A DNA stretch of 64,000 nt from Anaerolineales bacterium. Its GTDB lineage: Bacteria; Chloroflexota; Anaerolineae; 4572-78; J111. The position numbers and the translations under genes were made by a program. Shown piece after piece: positions 1-7,309 of this stretch. Every line of letters begins with the position of its first letter. Position 1 is the first letter of the stretch. The notes under the pieces are model-generated. The model was given only the letters and a program-made list of their open reading frames with translations, was not told the DNA's origin and ran no database searches. The stretch is from the NCBI GenBank assembly GCA_015075405.1, contig JABTUK010000001.1:620001-684000 (forward strand). Direction: 5' to 3'.

Positions 1-2
1 TT

Positions 3-623
3 CAAATTCCCCCGGAGGCCGGCCCAAATCAGCCCGTGCCTGCCGTAGTGATGGTACACGGCTGGCTGGGAGATGAAACGGTGATGGGAATTTTCAAACA
101 AACGGTTCCGCCCGGCGTGGCGGTTATCTCGCCCCGCGCCCCTTTGCCGGTCAATGGTGAGGGCTATGCCTGGTACTGGCGCGACCAGGGTGGACTTCAG
201 CCGGAGACAGACTCGCTCTGGGCCGGGCGTGACCAGTTGCAGGCGTTTTTAGCCGGTCTACCCCAGCAGTATCCACTTGACCCCAGGCGGATAGTTCTCA
301 TGGGCTTTAGCCAGGGGGCAGCCATTTGCAATACGCTGGTTCTAACCCGTCCGGGGCAAGTGATGGGCGTGGTTTCGTTGGCCGGTCTGATACCCGACGC
401 GGTTATCGAAACGGCTCAACCGGATTTGGCCGGTCTGCCGGTCTTTATTGCTCATGGGGTGCGGGATGAAACGGTCCCCCTGGCCTCAGCTCAACAGAGC
501 CGCGACATTTACACCCGCCTGGGGGCGCAGGTAACTTACGACGAGTATCCCACCGGCCATAAATTGACCACCCAGGGCATGGCTGATTTGAAAGCGTGGC
601 TGGCTAACGTAGTCAAACAGTGA
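3..623 (+). CDS. Alpha/beta hydrolase (carboxylesterase/phospholipase family), 5' partial
   Basis: Predicted serine hydrolase of the Abhydrolase_2 carboxylesterase/phospholipase group. The frame is open from the first bases of the window; codons before the GTG at 36 continue a plausible protein, so the real start lies upstream and the gene is 5' truncated by the window edge. Numbered from the GTG at 36, the nucleophile Ser92 sits in GFSQG, the acid is probably Asp144 in RDETVP and the base His175 in GHK, in the spacing normal for the fold. No signal peptide is visible in the part seen, so it is probably cytoplasmic. The substrate cannot be told from sequence. It is followed after about 100 bp, containing a hairpin, by the serine dehydratase genes in the same direction. 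Confidence 0.85.
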   Translation, partial: QIPPEAGPNQPVPAVVMVHGWLGDETVMGIFKQTVPPGVAVISPRAPLPVNGEGYAWYWRDQGGLQPETDSLWAGRDQLQAFLAGLPQQYPLDPRRIVLMGFSQGAAICNTLVLTRPGQVMGVVSLAGLIPDAVIETAQPDLAGLPVFIAHGVRDETVPLASAQQSRDIYTRLGAQVTYDEYPTGHKLTTQGMADLKAWLANVVKQ

Positions 624-650
624 GACATCCAAAGCGTCGAAACGTGTTGC

Positions 651-697
651 GTGTTGCGTCTTGCGTAAACATAAACGGAACATGCAAGACGCAACAC
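651..697. repeat. Intergenic perfect inverted repeat (14-bp arms)
   Basis: GTGTTGCGTCTTGC at 651-664 is exactly reverse-complemented at 684-697, with a 19-nt loop. The left arm continues a short tandem of GTGTTGCG-like words from about 643. There is no T-tract, so it is not a standard terminator. It belongs to the short-word inverted repeats seen throughout the window's intergenic gaps. Confidence 0.85.
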
Positions 698-726
698 GGG
701 TCTTGAAATTATCTCAGGGAGTAAGC

Positions 727-1410
727 ATGGCCTCAAACCGGCAGGTTTCGGCTTTTGATATTATCGGGCCAATTATGGTCGGCCCGTCGAGTTCGCACAC
801 GGCGGGGGCAGTGCGCCTGGGGCAAATGGGGCGAGTGATTTTGGGGACGCAGCCTGCCGAAGCATTGATTGAACTGCACGGCTCCTTTGCTCAAACCGGC
901 CAGGGCCACGGCGCCGACCGGGCTATCATTGCCGGGCTGTTGGGTATGTCCACCGACGATGAGCGCATCCGCCACAGTTTTGCCGTCGCCGAGGCGTTGG
1001 ACATGAAGTTTCGTTTTGAAAAAGTTGACCTGGGCGAAGACGCCCACCCCAACACCGTCCGGCTGACCTTGCGAGCCGGCGAAACCAGCATTCAGGTTAC
1101 AGGTGCGTCCATTGGCGGTGGGCTGGTGGAAATTACCAACATCGAGGGCTACGAGGTCAATTTTGGCGGCCAGTACGACACCCTGCTAGTCATCGCCGAG
1201 GACCGGCCCGGTACGATCAACGCCGTCACCGGCTGGCTGCTGACGCACGATATTAACGTCGCTTTCTTTCGGGTGGGCCGCAAGCAGCGCGGCGGCGAGG
1301 CGCTGATGATTATCGAAACCGACCAGCCAATCCCGGACGATATGGTGGAAGCGATTGAGGATTTTGATTGGGTGCGCTGGGTGCGCAAGGTTGACAAAGT
1401 AGGAGAGTAG
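727..1410 (+). CDS. sdaAB: L-serine dehydratase, iron-sulfur-dependent, beta subunit
   Basis: Small subunit of the two-subunit iron-sulfur L-serine dehydratase, which deaminates L-serine to pyruvate and ammonia. About 227 aa from the ATG at 727, preceded by a GGGAG ribosome site; the frame stays open to a GTG/TTG-type start at 661, but that extension runs through the inverted repeat and has no conserved look. The N-terminal half carries the GPSSSHTAG signature of the family. Residues about 150-225 form an ACT domain (LLVIAEDRPGTI...), usual for this subunit and probably regulatory. The alpha subunit gene follows 132 bp downstream in the same direction, separated by a repeat. Confidence 0.95.
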   Translation: MASNRQVSAFDIIGPIMVGPSSSHTAGAVRLGQMGRVILGTQPAEALIELHGSFAQTGQGHGADRAIIAGLLGMSTDDERIRHSFAVAEALDMKFRFEKVDLGEDAHPNTVRLTLRAGETSIQVTGASIGGGLVEITNIEGYEVNFGGQYDTLLVIAEDRPGTINAVTGWLLTHDINVAFFRVGRKQRGGEALMIIETDQPIPDDMVEAIEDFDWVRWVRKVDKVGE

Positions 1411-1451
1411 GGGCGAGGCCCGGATAAAAGAAAAAAGAATTTAGAAATAAG

Positions 1452-1480
1452 AAAATCTGTGAAATCTGTGTTGATCTGCG
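1452..1480. repeat. Short tandem repeat, AAATCTGTG words
   Basis: Degenerate tandem of roughly 9-10 bp words (AAATCTGTG, AAATCTGTG, TTGATCTGCG) in the sdaAB-sdaAA gap. The reverse-complement type (CACAGATT) lies at 2422-2450, so the two copies bracket sdaAA in inverted orientation. Confidence 0.8.
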
Positions 1481-1542
1481 GGCCCAAATGTTCACTCTGT
1501 CTTATTTGACAGTAGCCCTAATATCGCAGGGAGTAAACTGTT

Positions 1543-2421
1543 ATGTTTGACTCAATGGCTGAAATGGTTGAGCGAGCCGAAACGAGCGGACAACCGCTGC
1601 ATGAGATTGTATTGCAAGCGGAACTGGCCCAAAGCGGCGAAGATCGAGAGGCGGTTTGGGAGCGGATGCGGCGGCGGCTGGAGGTGATGCGGCGCAGCAC
1701 CGAGCAAGGCCTGGCCCGGCCGGTTATTTCGCTAAGCGGTATCAGCGGCGGCAGCGCCTATCGTTTCTGGCACTGGTTGGACGACCACCAGCCTTTGACC
1801 GGCCCCATTTTGAGCCGGGCGCTGGCTCGCGCTATGGCCGTGAATGAGGTCAACGCCGGCATGGGCTGCATTGTCGCCACGCCGACGGCCGGCTCGGCGG
1901 GGATTTTGCCGGGGGTTTTGCTGACCTTGCAGGAAGCGCGCGGCTTTACGGATGACCAATTGGTGGGGGCGTTATTCACAGCCAGCGGCATCGGCGCGGT
2001 GATTGTCCGGCGGGCGCATGTGTCGGGGGCGGCGGGCGGCTGCCAGGCCGAAACCGGCAGCGCGGCGGCGATGGCAGCCGGGGCAGCAGTGGAACTTCTG
2101 GGCGGCAGTCCCCACCAGTCGGCCCAGGCAGTAGCGATAACTTTGAAGAATATGCTTGGCCTGGTCTGTGATCCGGTCGCCGGACTGGTCGAAGTGCCGT
2201 GCGTCAAGCGGAACGCGGCGGGGGCGGCTCAATGTTTTATCGCCGTTGACCTGGCCCTGGCCGGGGTGGAGAGTGTTATTCCGCCCGATGAGGTCATTGA
2301 CGCCATGGCTAGCATCGGCCGGCGCATGGACGAGCGCTTCCGTGAAACGGCTCAGGGTGGGTTGGCGGCGACGCCAACGGGCAAACGGCTGGCTCAACTG
2401 GTCTGGGCGGAGAAGAGGTAA
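1543..2421 (+). CDS. sdaAA: L-serine dehydratase, iron-sulfur-dependent, alpha subunit
   Basis: Catalytic subunit (292 aa) of the iron-sulfur L-serine dehydratase. The body contains the family signature around VNAGMGCIVATPTAGSAG and the conserved cysteines expected to hold the [4Fe-4S] cluster, in GCQAETGSA and further on in LVCDPVAG...VPCVKRNA. The length is normal for the alpha subunit. The start at 1543 follows a CAGGGAG ribosome site with good spacing. Paired with sdaAB upstream, it supplies pyruvate and ammonia from serine and fits the nitrogen-rich context of the window. The CACAGATT repeat begins directly after the stop. Confidence 0.95.
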   Translation: MFDSMAEMVERAETSGQPLHEIVLQAELAQSGEDREAVWERMRRRLEVMRRSTEQGLARPVISLSGISGGSAYRFWHWLDDHQPLTGPILSRALARAMAVNEVNAGMGCIVATPTAGSAGILPGVLLTLQEARGFTDDQLVGALFTASGIGAVIVRRAHVSGAAGGCQAETGSAAAMAAGAAVELLGGSPHQSAQAVAITLKNMLGLVCDPVAGLVEVPCVKRNAAGAAQCFIAVDLALAGVESVIPPDEVIDAMASIGRRMDERFRETAQGGLAATPTGKRLAQLVWAEKR

Positions 2422-2536
2422 CCACAGATTGCACAGATTACGCAGATTTAAGTGGATGTGACCAAAATAAGTTGGTGCTTATAGAAATTGGAGTCCAAAC
2501 CTTGGTTTGGAAAAGCCAAAGCAAGCTTTGGACTCC
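2422..2536. repeat. Tandem CACAGATT repeat followed by GGAGTCCAAA inverted repeat
   Basis: Three modules in series. 2422-2450 holds CACAGATT/GCAGATT words. 2458-2474 holds GTGACCAAAATAAGTTG, nearly the word found at 13844-13860. 2490-2536 is an imperfect palindrome starting GGAGTCCAAACC and ending GCTTTGGACTCC; a near-identical 49-bp copy in the opposite orientation is at 37582-37630. Confidence 0.8.
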
Positions 2537-2579
2537 ATCTCAAGCTGAAATAGTGAAACAAGCCAACCCAGGAAGACCT

Positions 2580-3023
2580 ATGGATCGAATCAGACCCTGG
2601 TTGTACATCGGGAAATATCGAGAGACACTCAATCCACATTTGCTTGCTGCTAATCGAATTGAGGCCATGCTGCAACTGGCCGAATTGGTTGAACAGCCCA
2701 GTATTGTTTCGCTTTATCTGCCGGTTGAAGATTTCCAGCCTATTCCCTTTGATTTGCTCAGACAAGGCATAGATTTTGTGCTGGCGGCAAAGGAACAGGG
2801 GCGTCGGGTTCTTGTGGCCTGTGGGGCGGGGATTAACCGGTCTAGCGCATTTTGTACAGCGGCATTAAAAGAGGCAGAAGGACTGAGCCTGCTGGATGCT
2901 TTTTACACGGTCAAAAAAGCGCACCCGGAGGCCATGCCTCACCCACCCATTTGGGCGTCACTTTGTGAATATTACCGGGAAAATATTCCTTTTGATAAGC
3001 TGTTGACCCCAAGCAACAGGTGA
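2580..3023 (+). CDS. Dual-specificity / tyrosine phosphatase-like protein
   Basis: Predicted cytoplasmic Cys-based protein phosphatase of the dual-specificity fold, about 147 aa. The catalytic signature C-x5-R is present as Cys81-GAGIN-Arg87 followed by SS, and an acidic loop (LPVEDF, about 48-52) could supply the general acid. The usual His before the catalytic Cys is Ala here (VACGAG), which is uncommon but seen in some family members. The ATG at 2580 (MDRIRPWLYIG) follows AGGAAG; the same frame is open to 2472, but that part is the palindromic repeat and is not conserved protein. Targets are unknown and no kinase gene is adjacent. Confidence 0.75.
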   Translation: MDRIRPWLYIGKYRETLNPHLLAANRIEAMLQLAELVEQPSIVSLYLPVEDFQPIPFDLLRQGIDFVLAAKEQGRRVLVACGAGINRSSAFCTAALKEAEGLSLLDAFYTVKKAHPEAMPHPPIWASLCEYYRENIPFDKLLTPSNR

Positions 3024-3042
3024 ATGAGTAAATCCCTCTCTA

Positions 3043-3068
3043 ACCTGCAACCTGCTACCTGCTACCTG
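3043..3068. repeat. Short tandem repeat (ACCTGC/GTAGCAGG words) at the lacI 3' end
   Basis: ACCTGC, ACCTGCT, ACCTGCT, ACCTG in a row. On the minus strand this is the GTAGCAGG word that recurs at 7193-7225, 30289-30366, 37440-37462, 53445-53480 and 59694-59745. The lacI-type gene ends inside it (…GSR then TAG). Confidence 0.8.
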
Positions 3069-4086
3069 TCCTGACCGGCCCCGTGCTTTTACGCACAATC
3101 AATTCGGGTGGCAGCAAAATCTGCTCGGTTTCCAAAGGTTTTTGATTGAGTTGACTGATTAACATCCGGGCAGCCTGGACTCCTTCGGTATAGGCCGGAA
3201 AATTGATCGTGGTCAACGGCGGGGTAATCAACTCGGCCATATTCTCCGTAGTGATCCCAACCACCGAGAAATCATCCGGCACGGCTCGTCCGGCCTGACG
3301 CAAGGCTCTAACCACGCCTACGATCGGTGATCCCTGGGTGGCGACGATAGCCGTCAATTGCGGTCGTTCCTCCAGCAGCGTGAGGGTGGCGTCAAACAGG
3401 GCTTGCACGTCAATTCGCTCCTCGCGATAGATGGGGGTCAGACTGTGCTTTTGCAGGGCTTTTTCATAACCGGCCCAACAGCGGACGGCGGGGCCATAGC
3501 CTTGTTGGCGCATCGCTTGTGGATGTCCCAGGAAACCTATTTCCCGATGGCCCAGTTCAATCAGGTGATCAAAAGCCAGGATGATATTTGCCTCAAAATC
3601 CACATCCACAAAACTTAACCCGGTATTATCGGCGCAGTGGCCAATCATTACAAAAGGATAATCATACTCGCGCAGCAAATCTACCCGCCAATCCTGGGTA
3701 TGGATTTCCATCAGGATTATCCCATCTACCTGGGCGCTGCGGTACAGACCCAGCAGGCTGTTTTTGGTGATAGGCGTTGTCACAAAATAAAAGAAGAAGT
3801 TTTCGTTACCGGCGGCGGCCGCCGCGCCGACGATAAAATCCAACTCCAACTGCCCGACCGCCCGGTCTAATGGAAAAAGCAGGGCAATGGTGCGGCTCTT
3901 GCGGGCCGCCAGCCGGCGGGCCTGGGCATGCGGGGTATAGCCCAATTCCTCAATCACTTGCTGGACGCGCTGGCGGGTTGTTTTAGACACATCCGGTTTG
4001 TTGTTAAGGATGCGGGAAACCGTAGTGATAGATACCCCGGCGGCCTGGGCCACATCAAAAATAGTTACTTCGCTTGTATCGGGCAT
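3055..4086 (-). CDS. LacI-family transcriptional regulator of the xyloside operon
   Basis: Sugar-responsive repressor, about 343 aa from the ATG at 4086. Residues about 6-55 form the LacI HTH and hinge (TIFDVAQAAGVSITTVSRILNN), followed by a periplasmic-binding-protein-like effector domain to the end. The frame is open 30 codons further, but those codons cross the operator, so the start at 4086 is preferred. The gene is divergent from the sugar ABC transporter and GH31 gene and has its own promoter (TTGAAA-17 bp-TATAAT, minus strand) with two LacI-type operators just downstream of the -10, so autoregulation and control of the divergent operon are likely. The last codons lie in a short tandem repeat. 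The ligand is inferred to be a xyloside. Confidence 0.9.
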   Translation of the reverse strand: MPDTSEVTIFDVAQAAGVSITTVSRILNNKPDVSKTTRQRVQQVIEELGYTPHAQARRLAARKSRTIALLFPLDRAVGQLELDFIVGAAAAAGNENFFFYFVTTPITKNSLLGLYRSAQVDGIILMEIHTQDWRVDLLREYDYPFVMIGHCADNTGLSFVDVDFEANIILAFDHLIELGHREIGFLGHPQAMRQQGYGPAVRCWAGYEKALQKHSLTPIYREERIDVQALFDATLTLLEERPQLTAIVATQGSPIVGVVRALRQAGRAVPDDFSVVGITTENMAELITPPLTTINFPAYTEGVQAARMLISQLNQKPLETEQILLPPELIVRKSTGPVRTGSR

Positions 4087-4135
4087 GCAGACCGCCTCTC
4101 CACGTTTTGACAAAACAATTCGGGGGTGATATGAT

Positions 4136-4165
4136 ACCGAAAGCGTTTTCGGTAACGCTTTCGGT
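4136..4165. promoter_or_regulatory. LacI-family operator pair
   Basis: ACCGAAAGCGTT (4136-4147) and its exact reverse complement AACGCTTTCGGT (4154-4165) are separated by 6 bp. Each arm contains an A-rich/CG/T-rich core typical of LacI-family operators. It lies between the regulator's -10 and its start codon, so binding should block transcription of the regulator itself. Confidence 0.75.
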
Positions 4166-4174
4166 AGCGTCCTC

Positions 4175-4203
4175 ATTATAAATTAAGTGGGCCAATTTTT
4201 CAA
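4175..4203 (-). promoter_or_regulatory. Sigma-70-type promoter of the lacI-family gene
   Basis: On the minus strand: -35 TTGAAA (4203-4198), 17-bp spacer, perfect -10 TATAAT (4180-4175). The operator pair starts 10 bp downstream of the -10. Confidence 0.8.
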
Positions 4204-4311
4204 CTAGGTTGGGTTGAGTCCATTTATTTCCACCAGATAGTCTTGGCCACCCTTTGCCTATATTGGTTTCAATCAACGGAGATGGTTGACCTATGCTGAT
4301 AGAAACGAATT

Positions 4312-4490
4312 TATCCAAGCCATAAATGCTAAGCGCAGCGGCTTGGATATTTTGTTTTAAATGCTGGAGTCTGGCGAATTTTACAATCCTACGACATCTT
4401 GAGGACGCGAAGCGAGCACGCCCACGCGCCGCATTTCGTAGCCTCGCTCGCACGTAGGCGTGCTCGCTCCTCGATTCGCCAGAGTCCAGT
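4312..4490. repeat. Palindrome and nested palindromic element (shell plus core)
   Basis: 4312-4321 and 4340-4349 form a perfect 10-bp inverted repeat (TATCCAAGCC/GGCTTGGATA). Next, an outer palindrome with arms 4364-4380 and 4473-4490 (GGAGTCTGGCGAAT type) encloses an inner palindrome 4401-4473 whose arms begin GAGGACGCGAAGCGAGCACG and end CGTGCTCGCTCCTC. The inner palindrome is nearly the same as the one at 35324-35386, which has a different outer shell. No gene is visible here. Confidence 0.8.
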
Positions 4491-4761
4491 TAAACAATTG
4501 AAGGAGGTGAGCAACGTAAAACAACCAAAGGCGCATTTTGTAGATCACCCATTATGAAAGGGTACTGCCGAGTGCGGAGCACCCGGCGGGGGCGTACGCC
4601 CTTTCCCCCTTCGGGGATGCCCGAAGGGGTGAGATCGCAGAGTTGTAGAGCCGGCAAAGTTCCCCTGGGGGAAGCGAAGCATTCTGGCCTGTAGAAAAGG
4701 CTCCTGTGGGTAACTTCCCCGTCTACCGTCTACTATCTACTATTTACGAAGGAGATTTGAG
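4491..4761 (+). other. Gene-free leader region of the xyloside operon with hairpins
   Basis: No convincing ORF. It holds GTGC/GCAC and, at 4606-4614/4621-4629, a perfect CCCCTTCGG/CCGAAGGGG hairpin, followed by a GTCTACC/GTCTACT tandem at 4720-4747 and the GAAGGAG ribosome site of the next gene. I cannot place the operon promoter with confidence; the operator pair at 4136-4165 is about 600 bp from the first gene, so a second operator nearer to it may exist. Confidence 0.5.
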
Positions 4762-6135
4762 ATGTCTAAAAAAATATTAACCTTGTTGCTCGTTGGGCTG
4801 ACCATTGCCTTGTTGCTGAGTGTGGTGGCCTGTGGGGGGGCTGCTTCAGCACCCACTCAAGCGCCAGCCGATGCGGCTCAGCCTGAAGCAGCGGCCACAG
4901 AGGAAGCAGCCGCCGAGGCCCCTTCCGGAGAGAAGCGCGTTTTCCGCTTGTGGTATTATGAAGCCGAAGACAGCGCTCAAGAGGCTTCCTGGGCCGACGC
5001 CCTCAAGGATTTTCAAGCCATGCACCCGGATGTAACCGTTGAGTTTGAACGGAAAACCTTTGAACAGATGCAGCAAACTGCCCAGATGATTTTGAATTCA
5101 AATGATGTGCCGGATGTGATGGAGGCCAACAAAGGCAATGCCACCGCCGGCCTGTATTCCAAGCAAGGGCTGCTGACCGATCTGACGGAGGTGGCTAAGG
5201 AGCGCGGCTGGGATAAAATCATGAGTCCCAGCATCCAAACGACCTGCCGCTACAACGAAAAAGGCATCATGGGCGACGGCCCGCTGTATGGCGTTACCAC
5301 CTACGGCGAGTTTGTGATGGTCTATTACAATAAAAATATGTTTGAGGAACACGGGGTAACAGTGCCCACCACCCTGGAAGAATTTGAGGCGGTGGCCGAT
5401 AAATTTGTGGCCGATGGGATTGTGCCGATTGCTCTGGGCGGCCAGGATAGCTGGACCATTACCCATAACTGGCAAGAGTTGGTGCTTTACAAAGCTGACC
5501 GGGAACTGATCAACAACTTCCAACTGCTCACCGGGGAGGTTGATTTTCAAGGGGAAGCTTTTACCTTTGGCTCTGAAAAGCTGGCCGAGCATGTTCAGAA
5601 AGGCTACTACGGCAATAACGCCACCGGCGTGAGCGACAGCGACGCCAACGGCGCTTTTGTGCAGGGCAAGCACCCCATGCGCATCACCGGCAGTTGGGCT
5701 TTTGGCGGGCTGCTCACCCAGGTTAAAGATTTTGAATGGGGCATCTTCCTTATGCCCGGCAAAAAGTTCACCACCGGTTCCGGCGGTAATCTGTGGATAG
5801 TGCCCCAAAATGCCAAGAATAAAGACCTGGCCTATGATTTTATTGATCTGACTATGGCCAAAAAATCTCAGACGGTTATGGCCAACGCCGGCGGGATTCC
5901 GATCAACGCCGATCTCAGCCAGATTACGGATGAGAAAAGCAAGGAACTGAACACCGCTTTTAATACCATTGTTCAGAATGACGGCCTGGCCTTCTACCCC
6001 GATTGGCCCGCGCCCGGCTACATGGATACCTTAGGCTCCGGTTTGCAGGAGCTGCTCTCAGGGGCCAAGACCCCGGCCGAATTTAACGAGTCTATCGCCG
6101 GGCCTTACAACGATTACAAAGCCACCCTCCAGTGA
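4762..6135 (+). CDS. ABC sugar transporter, substrate-binding lipoprotein
   Basis: Extracellular solute-binding protein family 1 (457 aa), which captures a sugar and delivers it to the two permeases encoded next. A lipoprotein signal peptide ends in VVAC with the lipidated Cys at 24; residues 25-58 are an Ala/Glu/Pro linker, then the binding protein proper begins (FRLWYYEAED). A GAAGGAG site precedes the ATG. The downstream order of two permeases and a GH31 alpha-xylosidase suggests a xyloside or xyloglucan-oligosaccharide ligand, which is inference. No ATPase gene is in the operon; such importers often share one multi-sugar ATPase encoded elsewhere. Confidence 0.9.
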   Translation: MSKKILTLLLVGLTIALLLSVVACGGAASAPTQAPADAAQPEAAATEEAAAEAPSGEKRVFRLWYYEAEDSAQEASWADALKDFQAMHPDVTVEFERKTFEQMQQTAQMILNSNDVPDVMEANKGNATAGLYSKQGLLTDLTEVAKERGWDKIMSPSIQTTCRYNEKGIMGDGPLYGVTTYGEFVMVYYNKNMFEEHGVTVPTTLEEFEAVADKFVADGIVPIALGGQDSWTITHNWQELVLYKADRELINNFQLLTGEVDFQGEAFTFGSEKLAEHVQKGYYGNNATGVSDSDANGAFVQGKHPMRITGSWAFGGLLTQVKDFEWGIFLMPGKKFTTGSGGNLWIVPQNAKNKDLAYDFIDLTMAKKSQTVMANAGGIPINADLSQITDEKSKELNTAFNTIVQNDGLAFYPDWPAPGYMDTLGSGLQELLSGAKTPAEFNESIAGPYNDYKATLQ

Positions 6136-6183
6136 GCCGTTAGTAGGGTATATACTCCTTAAGGTTGAAAACTGGCACTCGTC

Positions 6184-6246
6184 GAGCGTAAAGCGTAGAG
6201 CGTGGAGCGTATTTTTTGCTCTACGCCTTACGCTCCACGCTCTACG
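6184..6246. repeat. Inverted repeat of GAGCGTA words (18-bp perfect arms)
   Basis: CGTAGAGCGTGGAGCGTA at 6194-6211 is exactly reverse-complemented at 6229-6246. Each arm is itself a tandem of (T/G)AGAGCGT-like words. It lies between the binding-protein and first permease genes, where it could also act as an mRNA-stabilising hairpin. Confidence 0.85.
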
Positions 6247-6282
6247 GGCAATCAGGTCACAATTTTCAGAGGGGGAAGATAT

Positions 6283-7191
6283 ATGGTCCAAAAAGGGTTT
6301 TCGCTTAATAAAGGCTATGCGCCGTTTTTACTGCCCGGTGTTTTAACTTTCTTGTTCATAATCATTATTCCTTTCCTGGTCAACACCTATCTCAGTTTTA
6401 CCCAATGGCAAGGGGTGGGCATGCCCACCTGGGTTGGTTTAGCCAACTATCAAAAGGCGTTGCGCGATGTCGCCTTTTGGGCTTCGTTTAAAAACAATCT
6501 CTCCTTGATTGTGGCCATGGTCATCATCCCTACCGTGCTCGGGCTGTTCCTGGCGGCTTTTCTTTTTGATTATATCGCCACTAAATTCGGCCAACGGGTT
6601 TCCAGCTTTTTTCGAGCCGGATACTATTTACCCCAAATTATCCCGGTGGTCGTCGCGGCTGTTGTTTGGCGGTGGGTCTTACAACCGGATTGGGGTGTGT
6701 TGAACTGGATGCTGACTTCGATAGGGCTGGAAGGGTTGACCCGCAACTGGCTGGGCAATGCCGCCACCGCCCTACCGTCGGTGATGGCGGTCATGGTCTG
6801 GTTCCAATTGGGGTATCCGCTGGTCATCTTTATGGCCGGCTTGCAGCGGATTGACCCCGAACTGTATGAAGCCTCCAGCCTGGATGGGGCAACGTGGTTC
6901 CAAAGATTTCGGTATATTACCATCCCGCTCCTACGACCTGAAATTTATGTAGTGGTGCTGACAACCACAATTGCGGCCCTTAAAGTATTTGCCCCCATTT
7001 ATGCCATGACCCGAGGCGGGCCAGGCACAGCGACCATGGTCGCCTCTTACTTTTCTTACAAATACTTTTTTGAAAGCGCCAACGTCGGCTATGGGGCCAC
7101 GATGGCCACCGTTTTGACGCTTCTGGTCATTGTGATTACGATTGTTTATATCAGAATTCAGCGCCAGCAAGAGCAGGGGGAAAGTCAGTGA
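6283..7191 (+). CDS. ABC sugar transporter permease (MalF-like)
   Basis: Inner-membrane permease of the binding-protein-dependent sugar importer, about 302 aa from the ATG at 6283, which follows GAGGGGGAAG; the open frame upstream to 6202 runs through the inverted repeat and is not used. About six membrane segments are visible (LLPGVLTFLFIIIIPFLV near the start). The EAA coupling motif that docks on the ATPase is YEASSLDGATWFQRFRYITI. It is the partner of the second permease and of the lipoprotein upstream. Confidence 0.93.
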   Translation: MVQKGFSLNKGYAPFLLPGVLTFLFIIIIPFLVNTYLSFTQWQGVGMPTWVGLANYQKALRDVAFWASFKNNLSLIVAMVIIPTVLGLFLAAFLFDYIATKFGQRVSSFFRAGYYLPQIIPVVVAAVVWRWVLQPDWGVLNWMLTSIGLEGLTRNWLGNAATALPSVMAVMVWFQLGYPLVIFMAGLQRIDPELYEASSLDGATWFQRFRYITIPLLRPEIYVVVLTTTIAALKVFAPIYAMTRGGPGTATMVASYFSYKYFFESANVGYGATMATVLTLLVIVITIVYIRIQRQQEQGESQ

Positions 7192-7192
7192 G

Positions 7193-7292
7193 GGTAGCAG
7201 GTAGCAGGTAGCAGGTTACAGGTCGTAGGTTGTTGTAATCTGTCTCTGACCCCGTCTACTGTCTACCGTCTACTGACTACTGTCTACCGTTT
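7193..7292. repeat. Two short tandem repeat tracts (GTAGCAG and GTCTACC words)
   Basis: 7193-7225 is a run of GGTAGCAG/GGTTACAG/GTCGTAG words. 7252-7292 is a run of CGTCTACTG/GTCTACCG words. The second type also occurs at 4720-4747 in front of the same operon. Confidence 0.8.
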
Positions 7293-7309
7293 TCTGAGGA
7301 GGCAAGAAT

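Noticed and set aside
1452-2450. sdaAA as a transposon or cassette bounded by inverted AATCTGTG repeats
   Set aside because: The same words occur at many other intergenic sites and there is no recombinase or target duplication; bracketing is probably coincidental.
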